From assembly GCA_934663885.1 (NCBI GenBank), contig CAKUKW010000015.1:1-19902 (forward strand): 19,902 bases of DNA. Reading direction: 5' to 3'. A model generated the notes under the pieces. It had not been told where the DNA came from. It saw only the letters and a program-made list of their open reading frames with translations, and did no database searches. Origin of the DNA: an uncultured Tidjanibacter sp. Its GTDB lineage: Bacteria; Bacteroidota; Bacteroidia; Bacteroidales; Rikenellaceae. The translations under genes were made by a program, and so were the position numbers. Below, piece after piece: positions 9,784-17,470 of this stretch (position 1 is its first letter; each line of letters opens with the position of its first letter).

Positions 9784-10722
9784 TTAGCCGTGCCTTTCTT
9801 TTACGACATCTATCTGGAAAGTTTCTTTCTCCACCGCGGCGTAAGTTTCGGGGAACAGGGTCCGGGCTTCTTCCACAAGCGGCCCGGCATTCTTGTAACG
9901 CGACGAGAAATGCCCGATGAGCAACCTGCCCGCTTCCGCCGTAGCGGCCGTTTTCGCCGCCTGCAATGCCGTGGAATGCCCCGTTTCTTTCGCCATCGCC
10001 TTTTCATTTTCCATGAAGGTAGCCTCATGGTAGAGCAAATCCACCCCTTTTACAAGGCTGGCTACTTTCCCCGAGGGCTGCGTGTCGCTGCAATAGGCGT
10101 AACTCCGGGGAGGGTAGGGTGTGTAAGTGATGTCCGCGTTTTTAGCAATGAGAACTCCGTTATCCGAAAAAATGTCCTCACCTCTTTTTGCCGCGGTTAT
10201 CTGAGCGATTCCCAATCCGTAACGCTCGATGGTTTCCTTTTTAATATTTAAAGGAGGCGTTTTTTCACGGAAAATATATCCCGTGGTCGGGATGCGGTGC
10301 CTGAGAGGTACGCTCCATACCTCCATCACTTTACTTTCAAAAATGAGGGCGTGCTGCCGCGTTTCGACCTCTTTATAGAGCACCTCGAAAGGGAGCCGGT
10401 TATCGAAATAGCGGAAGTGGCACCCCATCAGTTCGCCGAAGGGGGCGGGAGCGAAAATGGTAAAAGGCGTTTTGCGTCCCATCATACCCATTGACGAAAT
10501 CAGCGGGAACAACCCGTAAACGTGGTCGCCGTGGAGGTGCGAGATGAAAGCAGCATTGAGCTTCAACGGGTGTATGCCTACCTCCAGAAGTCGTACCTGC
10601 GTACCTTCCCCGCAATCCACCAAATAAAACTGCTCATGCACGTTCAGTGCATGAGCAGAGTGGTGCCTGTATGTCGTCGGACGGGCCGAACCTGTACCCA
10701 ATATGGTTATTTTAAAGGTCAT
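9784..10722 (-). CDS. rnz: Ribonuclease Z
   Basis: RNase Z is the MBL-fold endonuclease that trims the 3' trailer of tRNA precursors. The 312-residue length is normal for the family. Signature elements are present in order: GTGSARPTTYRHHSA near the N-terminus, metal-binding HLHGDH (62-67), PLRH..PTTGY, SDT, HEATF, GHSTA (the His general region) and GHFSSRY near the C-terminus. The ATG at 10722 gives the canonical start MTFKITILGTGS. It lies downstream of rpsA but is separated by a good terminator, so it probably has its own promoter; none is obvious. The HEAT-like gene follows closely on the same strand. Confidence 0.97.
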   Translation of the reverse strand: MTFKITILGTGSARPTTYRHHSAHALNVHEQFYLVDCGEGTQVRLLEVGIHPLKLNAAFISHLHGDHVYGLFPLISSMGMMGRKTPFTIFAPAPFGELMGCHFRYFDNRLPFEVLYKEVETRQHALIFESKVMEVWSVPLRHRIPTTGYIFREKTPPLNIKKETIERYGLGIAQITAAKRGEDIFSDNGVLIAKNADITYTPYPPRSYAYCSDTQPSGKVASLVKGVDLLYHEATFMENEKAMAKETGHSTALQAAKTAATAEAGRLLIGHFSSRYKNAGPLVEEARTLFPETYAAVEKETFQIDVVKERHG

Positions 10723-10741
10723 ATAGGCTTTTTAGATAACC

Positions 10742-10764
10742 GCGGAACATTATAACCGTTCCGC
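10742..10764. other. Inverted repeat GCGGAAC/GTTCCGC before rnz
   Basis: A perfect 7-bp inverted repeat (10742-10748 and 10758-10764) between the rpsA terminator and the rnz start, about 20 bases upstream of the rnz ATG. No T-run, so not a terminator. It may be an operator or a leader hairpin for rnz. Confidence 0.4.
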
Positions 10765-10773
10765 CCGACTAAC

Positions 10774-10817
10774 TAAAAAGTCTGTGTGAAAATTATTAAA
10801 TAAAATTTACACAGACT
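10774..10817 (-). terminator. rpsA terminator
   Basis: On the minus strand AGTCTGTGT pairs with ACACAGACT (9 bp; plus-strand positions 10809-10817 and 10779-10787) and is followed at once by TTTTTAG. A/T bases can extend the stem inward. It lies 11 bases after the rpsA stop codon. Confidence 0.85.
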
Positions 10818-10827
10818 CTAATACTAT

Positions 10828-12933
10828 TTATTCGGCAGCCTCTTCAACCTCCTCTTTCTTTGGAGCGGCTTTCTTAGGCTTGTCTTCGGCAGCTTCCATC
10901 TGGGCTTTCAACTCTGCGAGGCCCGTGATGTCGCCGAGAGTGGTCTTCTCGGAAGAGGCATTGATCTTCTTGATGTTAGCCTTGGTGCTGTCGGAAGCGT
11001 CTTTCTTCGCCGCTTTATCGGCTTTCTCTTCTGCGCGGCGCGCCTCCTCGTAGGTGCGTGCGTGCGAGAGGCTGATATGCCTTGTCATCTTCGAGAATTC
11101 GGTAACCTTGAACGGGAGCGTTTCCCCTGCTTTCGCGGTGGTGCCGTCTTCCTTCTGGAGCTGGCGGGTTGTTGCGAAGCCTTCCACATTATCGCCGAGC
11201 GATACTACAGCGCCGCGGTCGGTAATCTCGGTGATGGTTCCCTCATGGACGGTGTCCACTGCGAACTTATCTTCGATATCGTTCCACGGATTCTCTTCGA
11301 GCTGTTTATGGCCCAGGCTGAGGCGGCGGTTCTCCTTGTCGATACCGAGGACTACTACGTCTATGTCGGCGCCGATGTTGGTTATTTCGGCCGGATGCTT
11401 GACCTTACGGGTCCAGCTCAGGTCCGAAATGTGGATAAGGCCGTCGATACCGTCCGCTATCTCTACGAAAATACCGAAGTTGGTAAAGTTTCGTACCTTG
11501 GCAGTGTGGCGAGAGCCGACGGGATATTTATCTTCGATGCCTTCCCACGGGTCGGAAGTGAGCTGTTTGATGCCGAGCGACATCTTCCTCTCTTCACGGT
11601 CGAGGGTGAGAACCACGGCTTCGATCTCGTCGCCTATCTTCATGAAGTCCTGCGCCGAACGGAGGTGCTGGTTCCACGACATTTCCGATACGTGGATAAG
11701 GCCTTCCACTCCGGGAGCGATCTCGATGAACGCGCCGTAGTCGTACATCATGACAACTTTGCCTTTCACTTTGTCGCCTACCTTGATGTTCGGGTCGAGG
11801 GCTTCCCAAGGATGCGGGGAGAGCTGCTTGAGACCGAGGGCGATACGTTTCTTGGTGTCGTCGAAGTCGAGTATAACGACGTTGAGCTTCTGGTCGAGCT
11901 GAACGATCTCCTCGGGATGGTTCACACGGCCCCAGCTGAGGTCGGTGATGTGGATAAGGCCGTCCACGCCTCCCAGGTCGATGAATACGCCGTAGGAGGT
12001 GATGTTCTTGACCGTACCCTCGAGGATCTGTCCCTTTTCGAGTTTGGACATGATGTCCTTCTTCTGCTGCTCGAGCTCTTCCTCGATGAGCGCTTTGTGC
12101 GAAACGACTACGTTGCGGAACTCCTGGTTGATCTTAACGACCTTGAATTCCATAGTCTTGTCGACGTACATGTCGTAGTCGCGGATGGGTTTCACGTCGA
12201 TCTGCGATCCGGGGAGGAATGCCTCGATTCCGAATACGTCCACGATCATACCGCCCTTCGTGCGGCACTTGATGTAACCCTTTATTATTTCGTCGTTGTC
12301 GAGGGCCTGGTTCACGCGGTCCCATGATTTGAGCTGGCGTGCTTTCTTGTGCGAAAGTTGGAGCTGGCCTTTGCGGTCCTCAGCGCTTTCCACGTAAACC
12401 TCCACCTTTTCGCCGATGGCGAGGTCGGGGTTGTAGCGGAACTCGGCAACGGGGATTATACCTTCCGATTTGTAGCCGATGTTGACCGTAACGTCGCGTT
12501 TGTTCACGGCGATGACGGTACCTTCGACCACTTCGCCTACCTGTACTTTGGACAGCGTCCTGTCGTACTCGGAAGCGATGTTTTCCTTGGCAGCGTTGTC
12601 GCCGTAAAGGTCGAGTTCGTTTTCGAAAGAATTCCAGTCGAAATCATCGTTGGCTACTTTTTTGAAGCCTTCTTCCTTTTTTTCGGCAGCAGGCTTTGTC
12701 TCTTTTTTAGGCGCTTTAGCAGGCTTTACGGGTTTGGCGTCGGCCTCCACCGCTGTTTCGTCCATTTTGGCCTCAGCTTCGGCTGCTTCTTCTTTTACCT
12801 CTTCTACCTCCTGGGCGGCCCTTTCGTCTGCGGCCTCCTCTTTTTCAGGCTTCGGTTCGACGGCCGGAGTTTCGGCAACCGCTTCGGCTGCGACGTTTTC
12901 CATACCCTCTTCAATTACTTTGTTTTCTTCCAT
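10828..12933 (-). CDS. rpsA: 30S ribosomal protein S1
   Basis: Six S1 RNA-binding domains can be read in a 701-residue protein, at about 131-197, 213-282, 299-369, 384-457, 471-544 and 557-624. Typical blocks are GVFIDLGGVDGLIHITDLSW, GAFIEIAPGVEGLIHVSEMSW and GIFVEIADGIDGLIHISDLSW. S1 binds mRNA on the 30S subunit and matters most where leaders lack a Shine-Dalgarno, as they do throughout this window. The first 90 or so residues are a low-complexity Glu/Ala/Lys/Pro extension and the last 75 or so are another charged Lys/Ala/Glu tail; both are probably disordered. E. coli S1 is about 557 residues, so the extra length is these two tails. The ATG at 12933 follows an A-rich leader. It is transcribed alone, with a promoter-like -7 element, a leader hairpin and a terminator. 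Confidence 0.98.
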   Translation of the reverse strand: MEENKVIEEGMENVAAEAVAETPAVEPKPEKEEAADERAAQEVEEVKEEAAEAEAKMDETAVEADAKPVKPAKAPKKETKPAAEKKEEGFKKVANDDFDWNSFENELDLYGDNAAKENIASEYDRTLSKVQVGEVVEGTVIAVNKRDVTVNIGYKSEGIIPVAEFRYNPDLAIGEKVEVYVESAEDRKGQLQLSHKKARQLKSWDRVNQALDNDEIIKGYIKCRTKGGMIVDVFGIEAFLPGSQIDVKPIRDYDMYVDKTMEFKVVKINQEFRNVVVSHKALIEEELEQQKKDIMSKLEKGQILEGTVKNITSYGVFIDLGGVDGLIHITDLSWGRVNHPEEIVQLDQKLNVVILDFDDTKKRIALGLKQLSPHPWEALDPNIKVGDKVKGKVVMMYDYGAFIEIAPGVEGLIHVSEMSWNQHLRSAQDFMKIGDEIEAVVLTLDREERKMSLGIKQLTSDPWEGIEDKYPVGSRHTAKVRNFTNFGIFVEIADGIDGLIHISDLSWTRKVKHPAEITNIGADIDVVVLGIDKENRRLSLGHKQLEENPWNDIEDKFAVDTVHEGTITEITDRGAVVSLGDNVEGFATTRQLQKEDGTTAKAGETLPFKVTEFSKMTRHISLSHARTYEEARRAEEKADKAAKKDASDSTKANIKKINASSEKTTLGDITGLAELKAQMEAAEDKPKKAAPKKEEVEEAAE

Positions 12934-12980
12934 TTTGATGTTAACTTTTTTAAACTAAATAGTTAGACTTTATGTATAGG

Positions 12981-12996
12981 ATTCCCGCGAGGGAAT
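12981..12996 (-). promoter_or_regulatory. Hairpin in the rpsA leader
   Basis: ATTCCC and GGGAAT form a 6-bp stem with a 4-base loop, 8 bases downstream of the -7 element and so at or near the 5' end of the rpsA mRNA. It could affect stability or autoregulation by S1. Confidence 0.4.
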
Positions 12997-13003
12997 AAGC
13001 GTG

Positions 13004-13011
13004 CAAAGATA
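13004..13011 (-). promoter_or_regulatory. rpsA -7 promoter element
   Basis: TATCTTTG on the minus strand matches TAnnTTTG exactly, about 70 bases upstream of the rpsA ATG. No TTTG -33 box stands out at the expected distance. Confidence 0.55.
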
Positions 13012-13037
13012 GTGAATATAATTCGAATTATAATAAT

Positions 13038-13068
13038 AAAACAGCTGGATATTAAATCCAACTGTTTT
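13038..13068. terminator. Terminator after the small membrane protein gene
   Basis: AAAACAG-C-TGGAT (13038-13050) pairs with ATCCA-A-CTGTTTT (13056-13068); the single mismatch is a G-U pair in minus-strand RNA. Runs of A and T on either side make it usable in both directions. It lies 45 bases past the stop of the 70-residue gene. Confidence 0.75.
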
Positions 13069-13112
13069 TATATTAGTGACAAAATACCGCCGGCGGATTC
13101 TGACCCTCTTCC

Positions 13113-13325
13113 TTATTTTGATTTTTCCAGTCCGTCGCCTAACCTCGTGTACTTAATCAATAAAACCATTGCCCCCATACCGGCAAGCCAGCCGATCAAA
13201 TTCGAAACGATCAATTTGACACTGATCTGGAAATCATTATTGATTAGAGAGAGTATGAAAGTTATCATCAGAAGAAATATACCCATATAAAGGATAAAGT
13301 TCTTTTTTGGTTTTGAAAGTGCCAT
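13113..13325 (-). CDS. Small two-helix membrane protein
   Basis: A 70-residue protein with a basic N-terminus (MALSKPKKN), two membrane helices at about 10-27 and 37-57, and a charged tail (KYTRLGDGLEKSK). I do not recognise a family. Support for it being a real gene is structural: an exact -7 promoter element with a TTG -33 upstream on the same strand, and a terminator just downstream. It is divergent from the MBL hydrolase gene across 235 bases. Function unknown; it could be a small envelope or complex-accessory subunit, but nothing in the sequence says so. Confidence 0.7.
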   Translation of the reverse strand: MALSKPKKNFILYMGIFLLMITFILSLINNDFQISVKLIVSNLIGWLAGMGAMVLLIKYTRLGDGLEKSK

Positions 13326-13387
13326 GTTGGTTGATTTTAGATAGTTTTAGTTAATCAATGATTTAGGCTATTCGGACTATGTTATCA

Positions 13388-13418
13388 CAAATGTAATACA
13401 GGAAGATGTGGAAATCAA
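13388..13418 (-). promoter_or_regulatory. Promoter of the 70-residue membrane protein gene
   Basis: On the minus strand TTG (13416-13418), 20 bases, then TACATTTG (13388-13395), an exact -7 match. It would give a leader of about 55 bases before the ATG at 13325. Confidence 0.65.
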
Positions 13419-13498
13419 GGCAATAATTGTCTGTTTCCAGGCCCCTTGGTATATATTTTGAAATAATCGAAATAATTTACGGAGTTCCGGGATGTTTT

Positions 13499-13506
13499 TA
13501 GATTTG
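13499..13506 (+). promoter_or_regulatory. Possible -7 element for the MBL hydrolase gene
   Basis: TAGATTTG fits TAnnTTTG and lies 54 bases upstream of the ATG at 13561. The -33 region is unclear. A second candidate, TATATTTTG (13452-13460), is one base too long. Confidence 0.4.
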
Positions 13507-13560
13507 TTTTTTATATATTCGTAATAATGCTGAAACCCTAAAGATAAATTAAAATGTAAT

Positions 13561-14241
13561 ATGATGAATACCAGCGATGTAATAACTCTTGGTAGCGGCG
13601 AAAGGCTGGCTATTTCGTTCCTCGGGCACGCGAGCCTGGCCATGGAATACGCCGGAAAATATATTTACGTAGACCCTGTGGGAACTTTCGCCGATTATTC
13701 GGACGCCCCGAAAGCCGACCTGATACTGGTCACCCACCAGCACGACGATCATCTCGACAAGGATCTGGTCATGCAGTTATCCAAAGCCGGAACCAGGTTC
13801 ATTTCGACACAAACGGTGGTCGACGAAATGGGGCGGGGCGAAGTAATGAAAAGCGGCGATGCGACAATAATAGGCGAATGGGTGGGAATCCAGGTAATGC
13901 CGGCCTATAATACTACGCCCGGAAGGGATATATTCCATCCGCGGGACAGGCGTGACAACGGATATATATTATCCATCGGTGGCACCAGGATATATATTGC
14001 CGGGGACGGGGAGCCTACGCCGGAAATGATGGCGCTTAAGGATATCGATATTGCTTTCCTGCCCGTCAACCAGCCGTATACCATGACAGTCGAACAGGCA
14101 GCAGAGGCTGCCAGGGCGATAAAACCAAAAATTTTCTATCCCTATCATTACGGGCAGACCGACCAGAAAACCGATATCAAAAAGCTGGAAAAACTGCTAC
14201 TGGGAAGCGATATCGAAGTCAGGGTCATGCCGATGGAGTAG
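13561..14241 (+). CDS. MBL-fold metallo-hydrolase (UlaG/UPF0173-like)
   Basis: A 226-residue metallo-beta-lactamase-fold protein, probably cytoplasmic. The metal-binding motif H-x-H-x-D-H is intact in THQHDDHLD (His59, His61, Asp63, His64). GHASLAMEY precedes it, an AGD block holds the bridging Asp149, and YPYHYG holds His196. LPVNQPYTMTVEQA is a family block I know from the UlaG/UPF0173 type of MBL protein found in many bacteria. In relatives I recall the block is usually AGDTE, while here it reads AGDGE; the ligand Asp is kept. Substrate cannot be read from sequence. It starts at the first of two ATGs, stands alone and ends in a strong terminator. It is not related to rnz beyond sharing the fold. 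Confidence 0.9.
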   Translation: MMNTSDVITLGSGERLAISFLGHASLAMEYAGKYIYVDPVGTFADYSDAPKADLILVTHQHDDHLDKDLVMQLSKAGTRFISTQTVVDEMGRGEVMKSGDATIIGEWVGIQVMPAYNTTPGRDIFHPRDRRDNGYILSIGGTRIYIAGDGEPTPEMMALKDIDIAFLPVNQPYTMTVEQAAEAARAIKPKIFYPYHYGQTDQKTDIKKLEKLLLGSDIEVRVMPME

Positions 14242-14263
14242 CCGGTATCTTAACCGTCAAAAT

Positions 14264-14303
14264 AAAACCACCCGTCTTGCAATAAACGTGACGGGTGGTT
14301 TTT
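14264..14303 (+). terminator. Terminator after the MBL hydrolase gene
   Basis: A 13-bp perfect stem (14264-14276 with 14290-14302) of the form AAAACCACCCGTC/GACGGGTGGTTTT, followed by more T, 22 bases after the stop codon. Confidence 0.9.
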
Positions 14304-14401
14304 ATCTCCCGGTTATTCCCGGCAGTATCATTTTCCCTGGCTGGTTCCCGCATAAGTGGATTTTGCCATTTTATTACATAGTGCACGTTTGAGAGTCAAA
14401 A

Positions 14402-14431
14402 GAAAAACCCCTGCAGCGATTGTGCAAGGGT
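14402..14431 (-). terminator. ugd terminator
   Basis: On the minus strand ACCCTTGCA pairs with TGCAGGGGT (one G-U pair) around a short loop and is followed by TTTTTCTTTT. It lies about 22 bases after the ugd stop codon. Confidence 0.8.
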
Positions 14432-14452
14432 CTATTATTGCGCCTAACCGGG

Positions 14453-15766
14453 TCATTTACCTATCCTGTAATATTCGAAACCTTTGGAAGAAACTTCCCT
14501 CCCGTCGTAAATATTGCGGCCGTCGAAAATAAGCGGATTTTTCATTATTTCACCCAGCCTGCTCCAGTCGGGAACCCTGAATTCCTTCCACTCGGTGAGA
14601 AGCATCAGCGCGTCGGCCCCTTCCGCTGCGGCGTATTTCTCCGTAAAATAGTTCACCGAAGCCCCCAGGTGTTTGCGGGCTTCGTCCATGGCCGTGGGGT
14701 CGTAGACGTTGACAGTACAGCCGGCGTCCAGCAGGTGTTTGATTATTACCAGTGACGGGGCTTCGCGCATGTCGTCGGTTTCGGGCTTGAAGGAAAGTCC
14801 CCATAAAGCCACCGTCCTGCCTTTGAGCTCCCCGCCGAAATATTTTTCCAGTTTGCGGAAGAGTAGTGATTTCTGCCGTTCGTTGACGCTTTCTACCGCC
14901 CGGAGCACCTCCATGTCGTAGCCTTTGTCTGCGGCGGTGCGAACGAGGGCCTTCACGTCCTTCGGGAAACAGCTGCCGCCGTAACCTATCCCAGGGTACA
15001 GGAATTTATTCCCTATGCGTGTGTCGGTGCCTATGCCCTTGCGTACCATGTCGACGTCGGCCCCTGTCAGTTCGCACAGGTTGGCAATATCGTTCATGAA
15101 GGATATGCGGGTAGCGAGCATCGCGTTCGAGGCGTATTTTATCATCTCGGCCGAGGGTATGTCGGTATATATTATCCGGTAGTTATTGAGCAGGAAGGGC
15201 TTGTAGATCCTGTCCATTATCTCTTTTGCACGGTCGTTGTCCAGCCCTACCACTATCCTGTCGGGGCTCATGAAGTCTGCCAGCGCAGCTCCCTCTTTAA
15301 GGAATTCGGGGTTGGACGCTATGTCGAATTCCACTTTTGCTCCCCTTTTGCCGAGCTCTTCGGCAATGGCTGCCCGCACCTTATCGCCGGTACCTACGGG
15401 TACGGTGCTTTTCGTTACGAAAACTACATAGCGGTTAATGAGCCTTCCGACAGTGCGGGCCACGTCCAGAACGTACTGCAGGTCTGCGCTGCCGTCTTCA
15501 CCGGGAGGGGTTCCCACGGCGCAGAATATAGCGTCGTAATCGTTTATCCCGTCCGCCAGTTCTGTGATGAAACGCAACCGGCCTGCGGCCCGGTTTTTAG
15601 TGACGAGCTCCTCCAGCCCCGGTTCGTAGATAGGGATTATTCCGGCATTTAGGTTGTCTATCTTGGCGCGGTCGATATCGACGCAGGTCACGTCCATGCC
15701 CATATCGGAAAAGCACGCTCCCGACACCAGCCCGACGTATCCGGTTCCAACTACAGCTATTTTCAT
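14453..15766 (-). CDS. ugd: UDP-glucose 6-dehydrogenase
   Basis: This enzyme oxidises UDP-glucose twice to UDP-glucuronate using NAD, feeding capsule, exopolysaccharide and LPS sugars. The 437 residues show the Rossmann NAD-binding motif GTGYVG (7-12), the FCAVGTPPGEDGSAD block near 81-95, STVPVGTG (120-127), and the catalytic cysteine in GYGGSCFPKD (Cys266). The C-terminal UDP-binding domain has LWGLSFKPETDDMREAPS and ends normally. The ATG at 15766 gives the usual MKIAVVGTGYVG start. A related GDP-mannose or UDP-ManNAc dehydrogenase is possible in principle, but the overall pattern favours UDP-glucose. No sugar transferase genes are nearby, so it serves pathways encoded elsewhere. Confidence 0.94.
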   Translation of the reverse strand: MKIAVVGTGYVGLVSGACFSDMGMDVTCVDIDRAKIDNLNAGIIPIYEPGLEELVTKNRAAGRLRFITELADGINDYDAIFCAVGTPPGEDGSADLQYVLDVARTVGRLINRYVVFVTKSTVPVGTGDKVRAAIAEELGKRGAKVEFDIASNPEFLKEGAALADFMSPDRIVVGLDNDRAKEIMDRIYKPFLLNNYRIIYTDIPSAEMIKYASNAMLATRISFMNDIANLCELTGADVDMVRKGIGTDTRIGNKFLYPGIGYGGSCFPKDVKALVRTAADKGYDMEVLRAVESVNERQKSLLFRKLEKYFGGELKGRTVALWGLSFKPETDDMREAPSLVIIKHLLDAGCTVNVYDPTAMDEARKHLGASVNYFTEKYAAAEGADALMLLTEWKEFRVPDWSRLGEIMKNPLIFDGRNIYDGREVSSKGFEYYRIGK

Positions 15767-15816
15767 ATATCGTAAATTATTATATTCCTTACCTGCATAA
15801 ATCCGGCATGGATTCG

Positions 15817-15824
15817 CAAATATT
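15817..15824 (-). promoter_or_regulatory. Possible ugd -7 element
   Basis: AATATTTG on the minus strand is one base off TAnnTTTG and lies about 50 bases before the ugd ATG. The -33 region would fall inside the upstream terminator, so support is weak. Confidence 0.35.
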
Positions 15825-15830
15825 TAAGAA

Positions 15831-15857
15831 TACGGCCGGCATAATCCGCCGGCCGTA
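15831..15857 (-). terminator. Terminator after the aminotransferase gene
   Basis: A perfect 10-bp stem, TACGGCCGGC (15831-15840) with GCCGGCCGTA (15848-15857), loop of 7 bases. The minus-strand tail TTCTTAAATATTTG is T-rich but not a clean T-run. It lies 15 bases after the aminotransferase stop. Confidence 0.75.
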
Positions 15858-15872
15858 CCATATCGCATTGTT

Positions 15873-17072
15873 TTATAAAGTCCTGCCGGGGTATTCTTCC
15901 AGCGCTTTTTCAAGGATGACCATCGCGCGTTTCAATTCCTCCACGTTAAGGACGTAGGCGATGCGGACTTCATTATGTCCGGCTCCCGGTGTCGAGTAGA
16001 ATCCCGATCCTGGAGCGAACATTACCGTCTCGCCTTCGTAGCTGAACTCTTTCAGGAGCCATTCGCAGAACTTGTCGCTGTCGTCGACAGGGAAGCGGGC
16101 TATCGTGTAGAACGCACCGGTAGGCATGGGCGTGAATACTCCCGGTATCTTATTGAGGCCTTCGATAAGCACGTTGCGCCGGTTGATATATTCGTCGTAG
16201 TTGGCTTTCATGTAGGAAGCAGGGGCGTCTATGGACGCTTCCGCGACGATCTGACCTATAAGAGGCGGGCTGAGGCGGGCCTGTGCCTGCCTCATAGCGG
16301 CGCTGCGTACCTCCATATTGCGTGTTACGAAGAATCCGACGCGGATGCCGCATTCCGAATAGCGTTTCGAAACGGAGTCGATAACGACCACCTTGTCCTC
16401 GATGCCTTCCAGATGAAGGGCCGATACGTATTCGTCGTCCGTGTAGCGGAACTCCCTGTAAACCTCGTCCGAGAAGAGGAAAAGGTCGTGTTTTTTTACA
16501 AGGTCGCGTAGCTTGTACATCTCTTCGGCCTTGTATATGTAACCCGTTGGGTTGTTCGGGCTGCAGATAAGTATGGCCTTGGTGCGCTCGTTGATGAGTT
16601 TCTCGAACTCTTCGATCGGGGGAAGTGCGAAACCGTCCTCGATGTTAGTACGTATCGTGCGCACTTTAACCCCGTTCATAATGGCGAACGACATGTAGTT
16701 GGCGTACGTCGGCTCCGTAATGATTAGTTCGTCGCCCTCGTTGAGGCATGAGATGAACGCGAACTGGAGCGATTCGGAACCGCCGGTAGTAACGATAATG
16801 TTTTCCGGAGCGAGCTCTATATTGAAAGTCTTGTAGTATTCGACCATCCTTTTGCGGAGCGAGGCGAGGCCGTCGCTCGGGCTGTATTCCAGTACTTTAC
16901 GGTCGATGTGCTTCAGTGCGTCCAGTCCTACCTGAGGCGTCGGGATATCCGGCTGGCCGATGTTCAGGTGGTAGATTTTGGTACCACGGGCTTTAGCCTG
17001 GTCGGCGAACGGTACGAGTTTACGGATCGGGGATGCGGGAAGTACATGTCCCCTGTCTGATACTTTAGGCAT
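15873..17072 (-). CDS. PLP-dependent aminotransferase, class I/II (aspartate/aromatic type)
   Basis: A 399-residue fold-type I aminotransferase. Visible landmarks are NIGQPDIPTP (37-46), SPSDGLASLR near 64-73, TTGGSESLQ (95-103), SPNNPTG (171-177), SDEVYREF (201-208) holding the PLP Asp202 and Tyr205, the PLP lysine in DSVSKRYSECGIRVG (Lys236), and VRIAYV near the C-terminus, where an Arg normally binds the substrate carboxylate. These fit the aspartate aminotransferase superfamily. Substrate (aspartate, aromatic, alanine or another) cannot be decided from these motifs. It is probably transcribed alone from a well-matched promoter, with its own terminator. A gene symbol is withheld for that reason. 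Confidence 0.93.
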   Translation of the reverse strand: MPKVSDRGHVLPASPIRKLVPFADQAKARGTKIYHLNIGQPDIPTPQVGLDALKHIDRKVLEYSPSDGLASLRKRMVEYYKTFNIELAPENIIVTTGGSESLQFAFISCLNEGDELIITEPTYANYMSFAIMNGVKVRTIRTNIEDGFALPPIEEFEKLINERTKAILICSPNNPTGYIYKAEEMYKLRDLVKKHDLFLFSDEVYREFRYTDDEYVSALHLEGIEDKVVVIDSVSKRYSECGIRVGFFVTRNMEVRSAAMRQAQARLSPPLIGQIVAEASIDAPASYMKANYDEYINRRNVLIEGLNKIPGVFTPMPTGAFYTIARFPVDDSDKFCEWLLKEFSYEGETVMFAPGSGFYSTPGAGHNEVRIAYVLNVEELKRAMVILEKALEEYPGRTL

Positions 17073-17145
17073 GATTCAATTGATAGTTTTAAGGTTTTTT
17101 TTGCCGTTTAGGTTACACATTTCCGTTAAATGGCGGAATGAGATG

Positions 17146-17177
17146 CAAATATATTAACAAATCTTTATTCCGGCAAA
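17146..17177 (-). promoter_or_regulatory. Aminotransferase promoter
   Basis: On the minus strand TTTG (17174-17177), 20 bases, then TATATTTG (17146-17153), an exact Bacteroidetes promoter match. The mRNA leader would be about 67 bases. Confidence 0.75.
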
Positions 17178-17316
17178 CTTAAGCGGCAAAATGGGGATTA
17201 TATGTAATTTGATATCGTTAACCATTGAGGATAAATGAAGTCCCCATCGGCCGGGCCGAAAATATAAATATTCCGTATGTCCGGAAAATGGTATTTTACG
17301 GCTTTTTTATTGTGTC

Positions 17317-17352
17317 TTTGTGGTGCTTCTGAGTATTTTAATGCTAACTTTG
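17317..17352 (+). promoter_or_regulatory. Possible lipoprotein-gene promoter
   Basis: TTTG (17317-17320) and TAACTTTG (17345-17352), an exact -7 match. The spacing of 24 bases is longer than usual. Initiation would give a leader of about 125-130 bases. Confidence 0.5.
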
Positions 17353-17450
17353 TGTACAACCTTAAAATCAGGGAAGGGCCCATCTGGGTGCGGCGGGCTT
17401 ATCAGGCCGTGCTGGGGGAGTTCCGCCTTTCTTAACCCTATCTGTTAAAC

Positions 17451-17470
17451 CGCTTTCGGGAACAAAAGCG
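17451..17470 (+). promoter_or_regulatory. Hairpin just before the lipoprotein start
   Basis: CGCTTT (17451-17456) pairs with AAAGCG (17465-17470) around an 8-base loop and ends 14 bases before the ATG. It could shape translation initiation, or be chance. Confidence 0.3.

Noticed and set aside
11062..12327. Antisense 421-residue open frame opposite rpsA
   Set aside because: The composition (runs of V, D, E, L and Y, with no domain pattern) is that of a mirror of an S1 repeat gene; rpsA is certain.
14304..14401. Possible small gene or regulatory RNA between two terminators
   Set aside because: No open frame of useful length, no promoter match and no convincing hairpin other than the two terminators at its ends.
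17198..17383. 61-residue minus-strand frame in the 412-base intergenic region
   Set aside because: It covers the plus-strand promoter region of the lipoprotein gene and looks like translated noncoding sequence.
17375..17435. tRNA-like G/C-rich stretch
   Set aside because: No cloverleaf could be drawn: the T-loop motif GTTCRA and a matching acceptor stem are absent.
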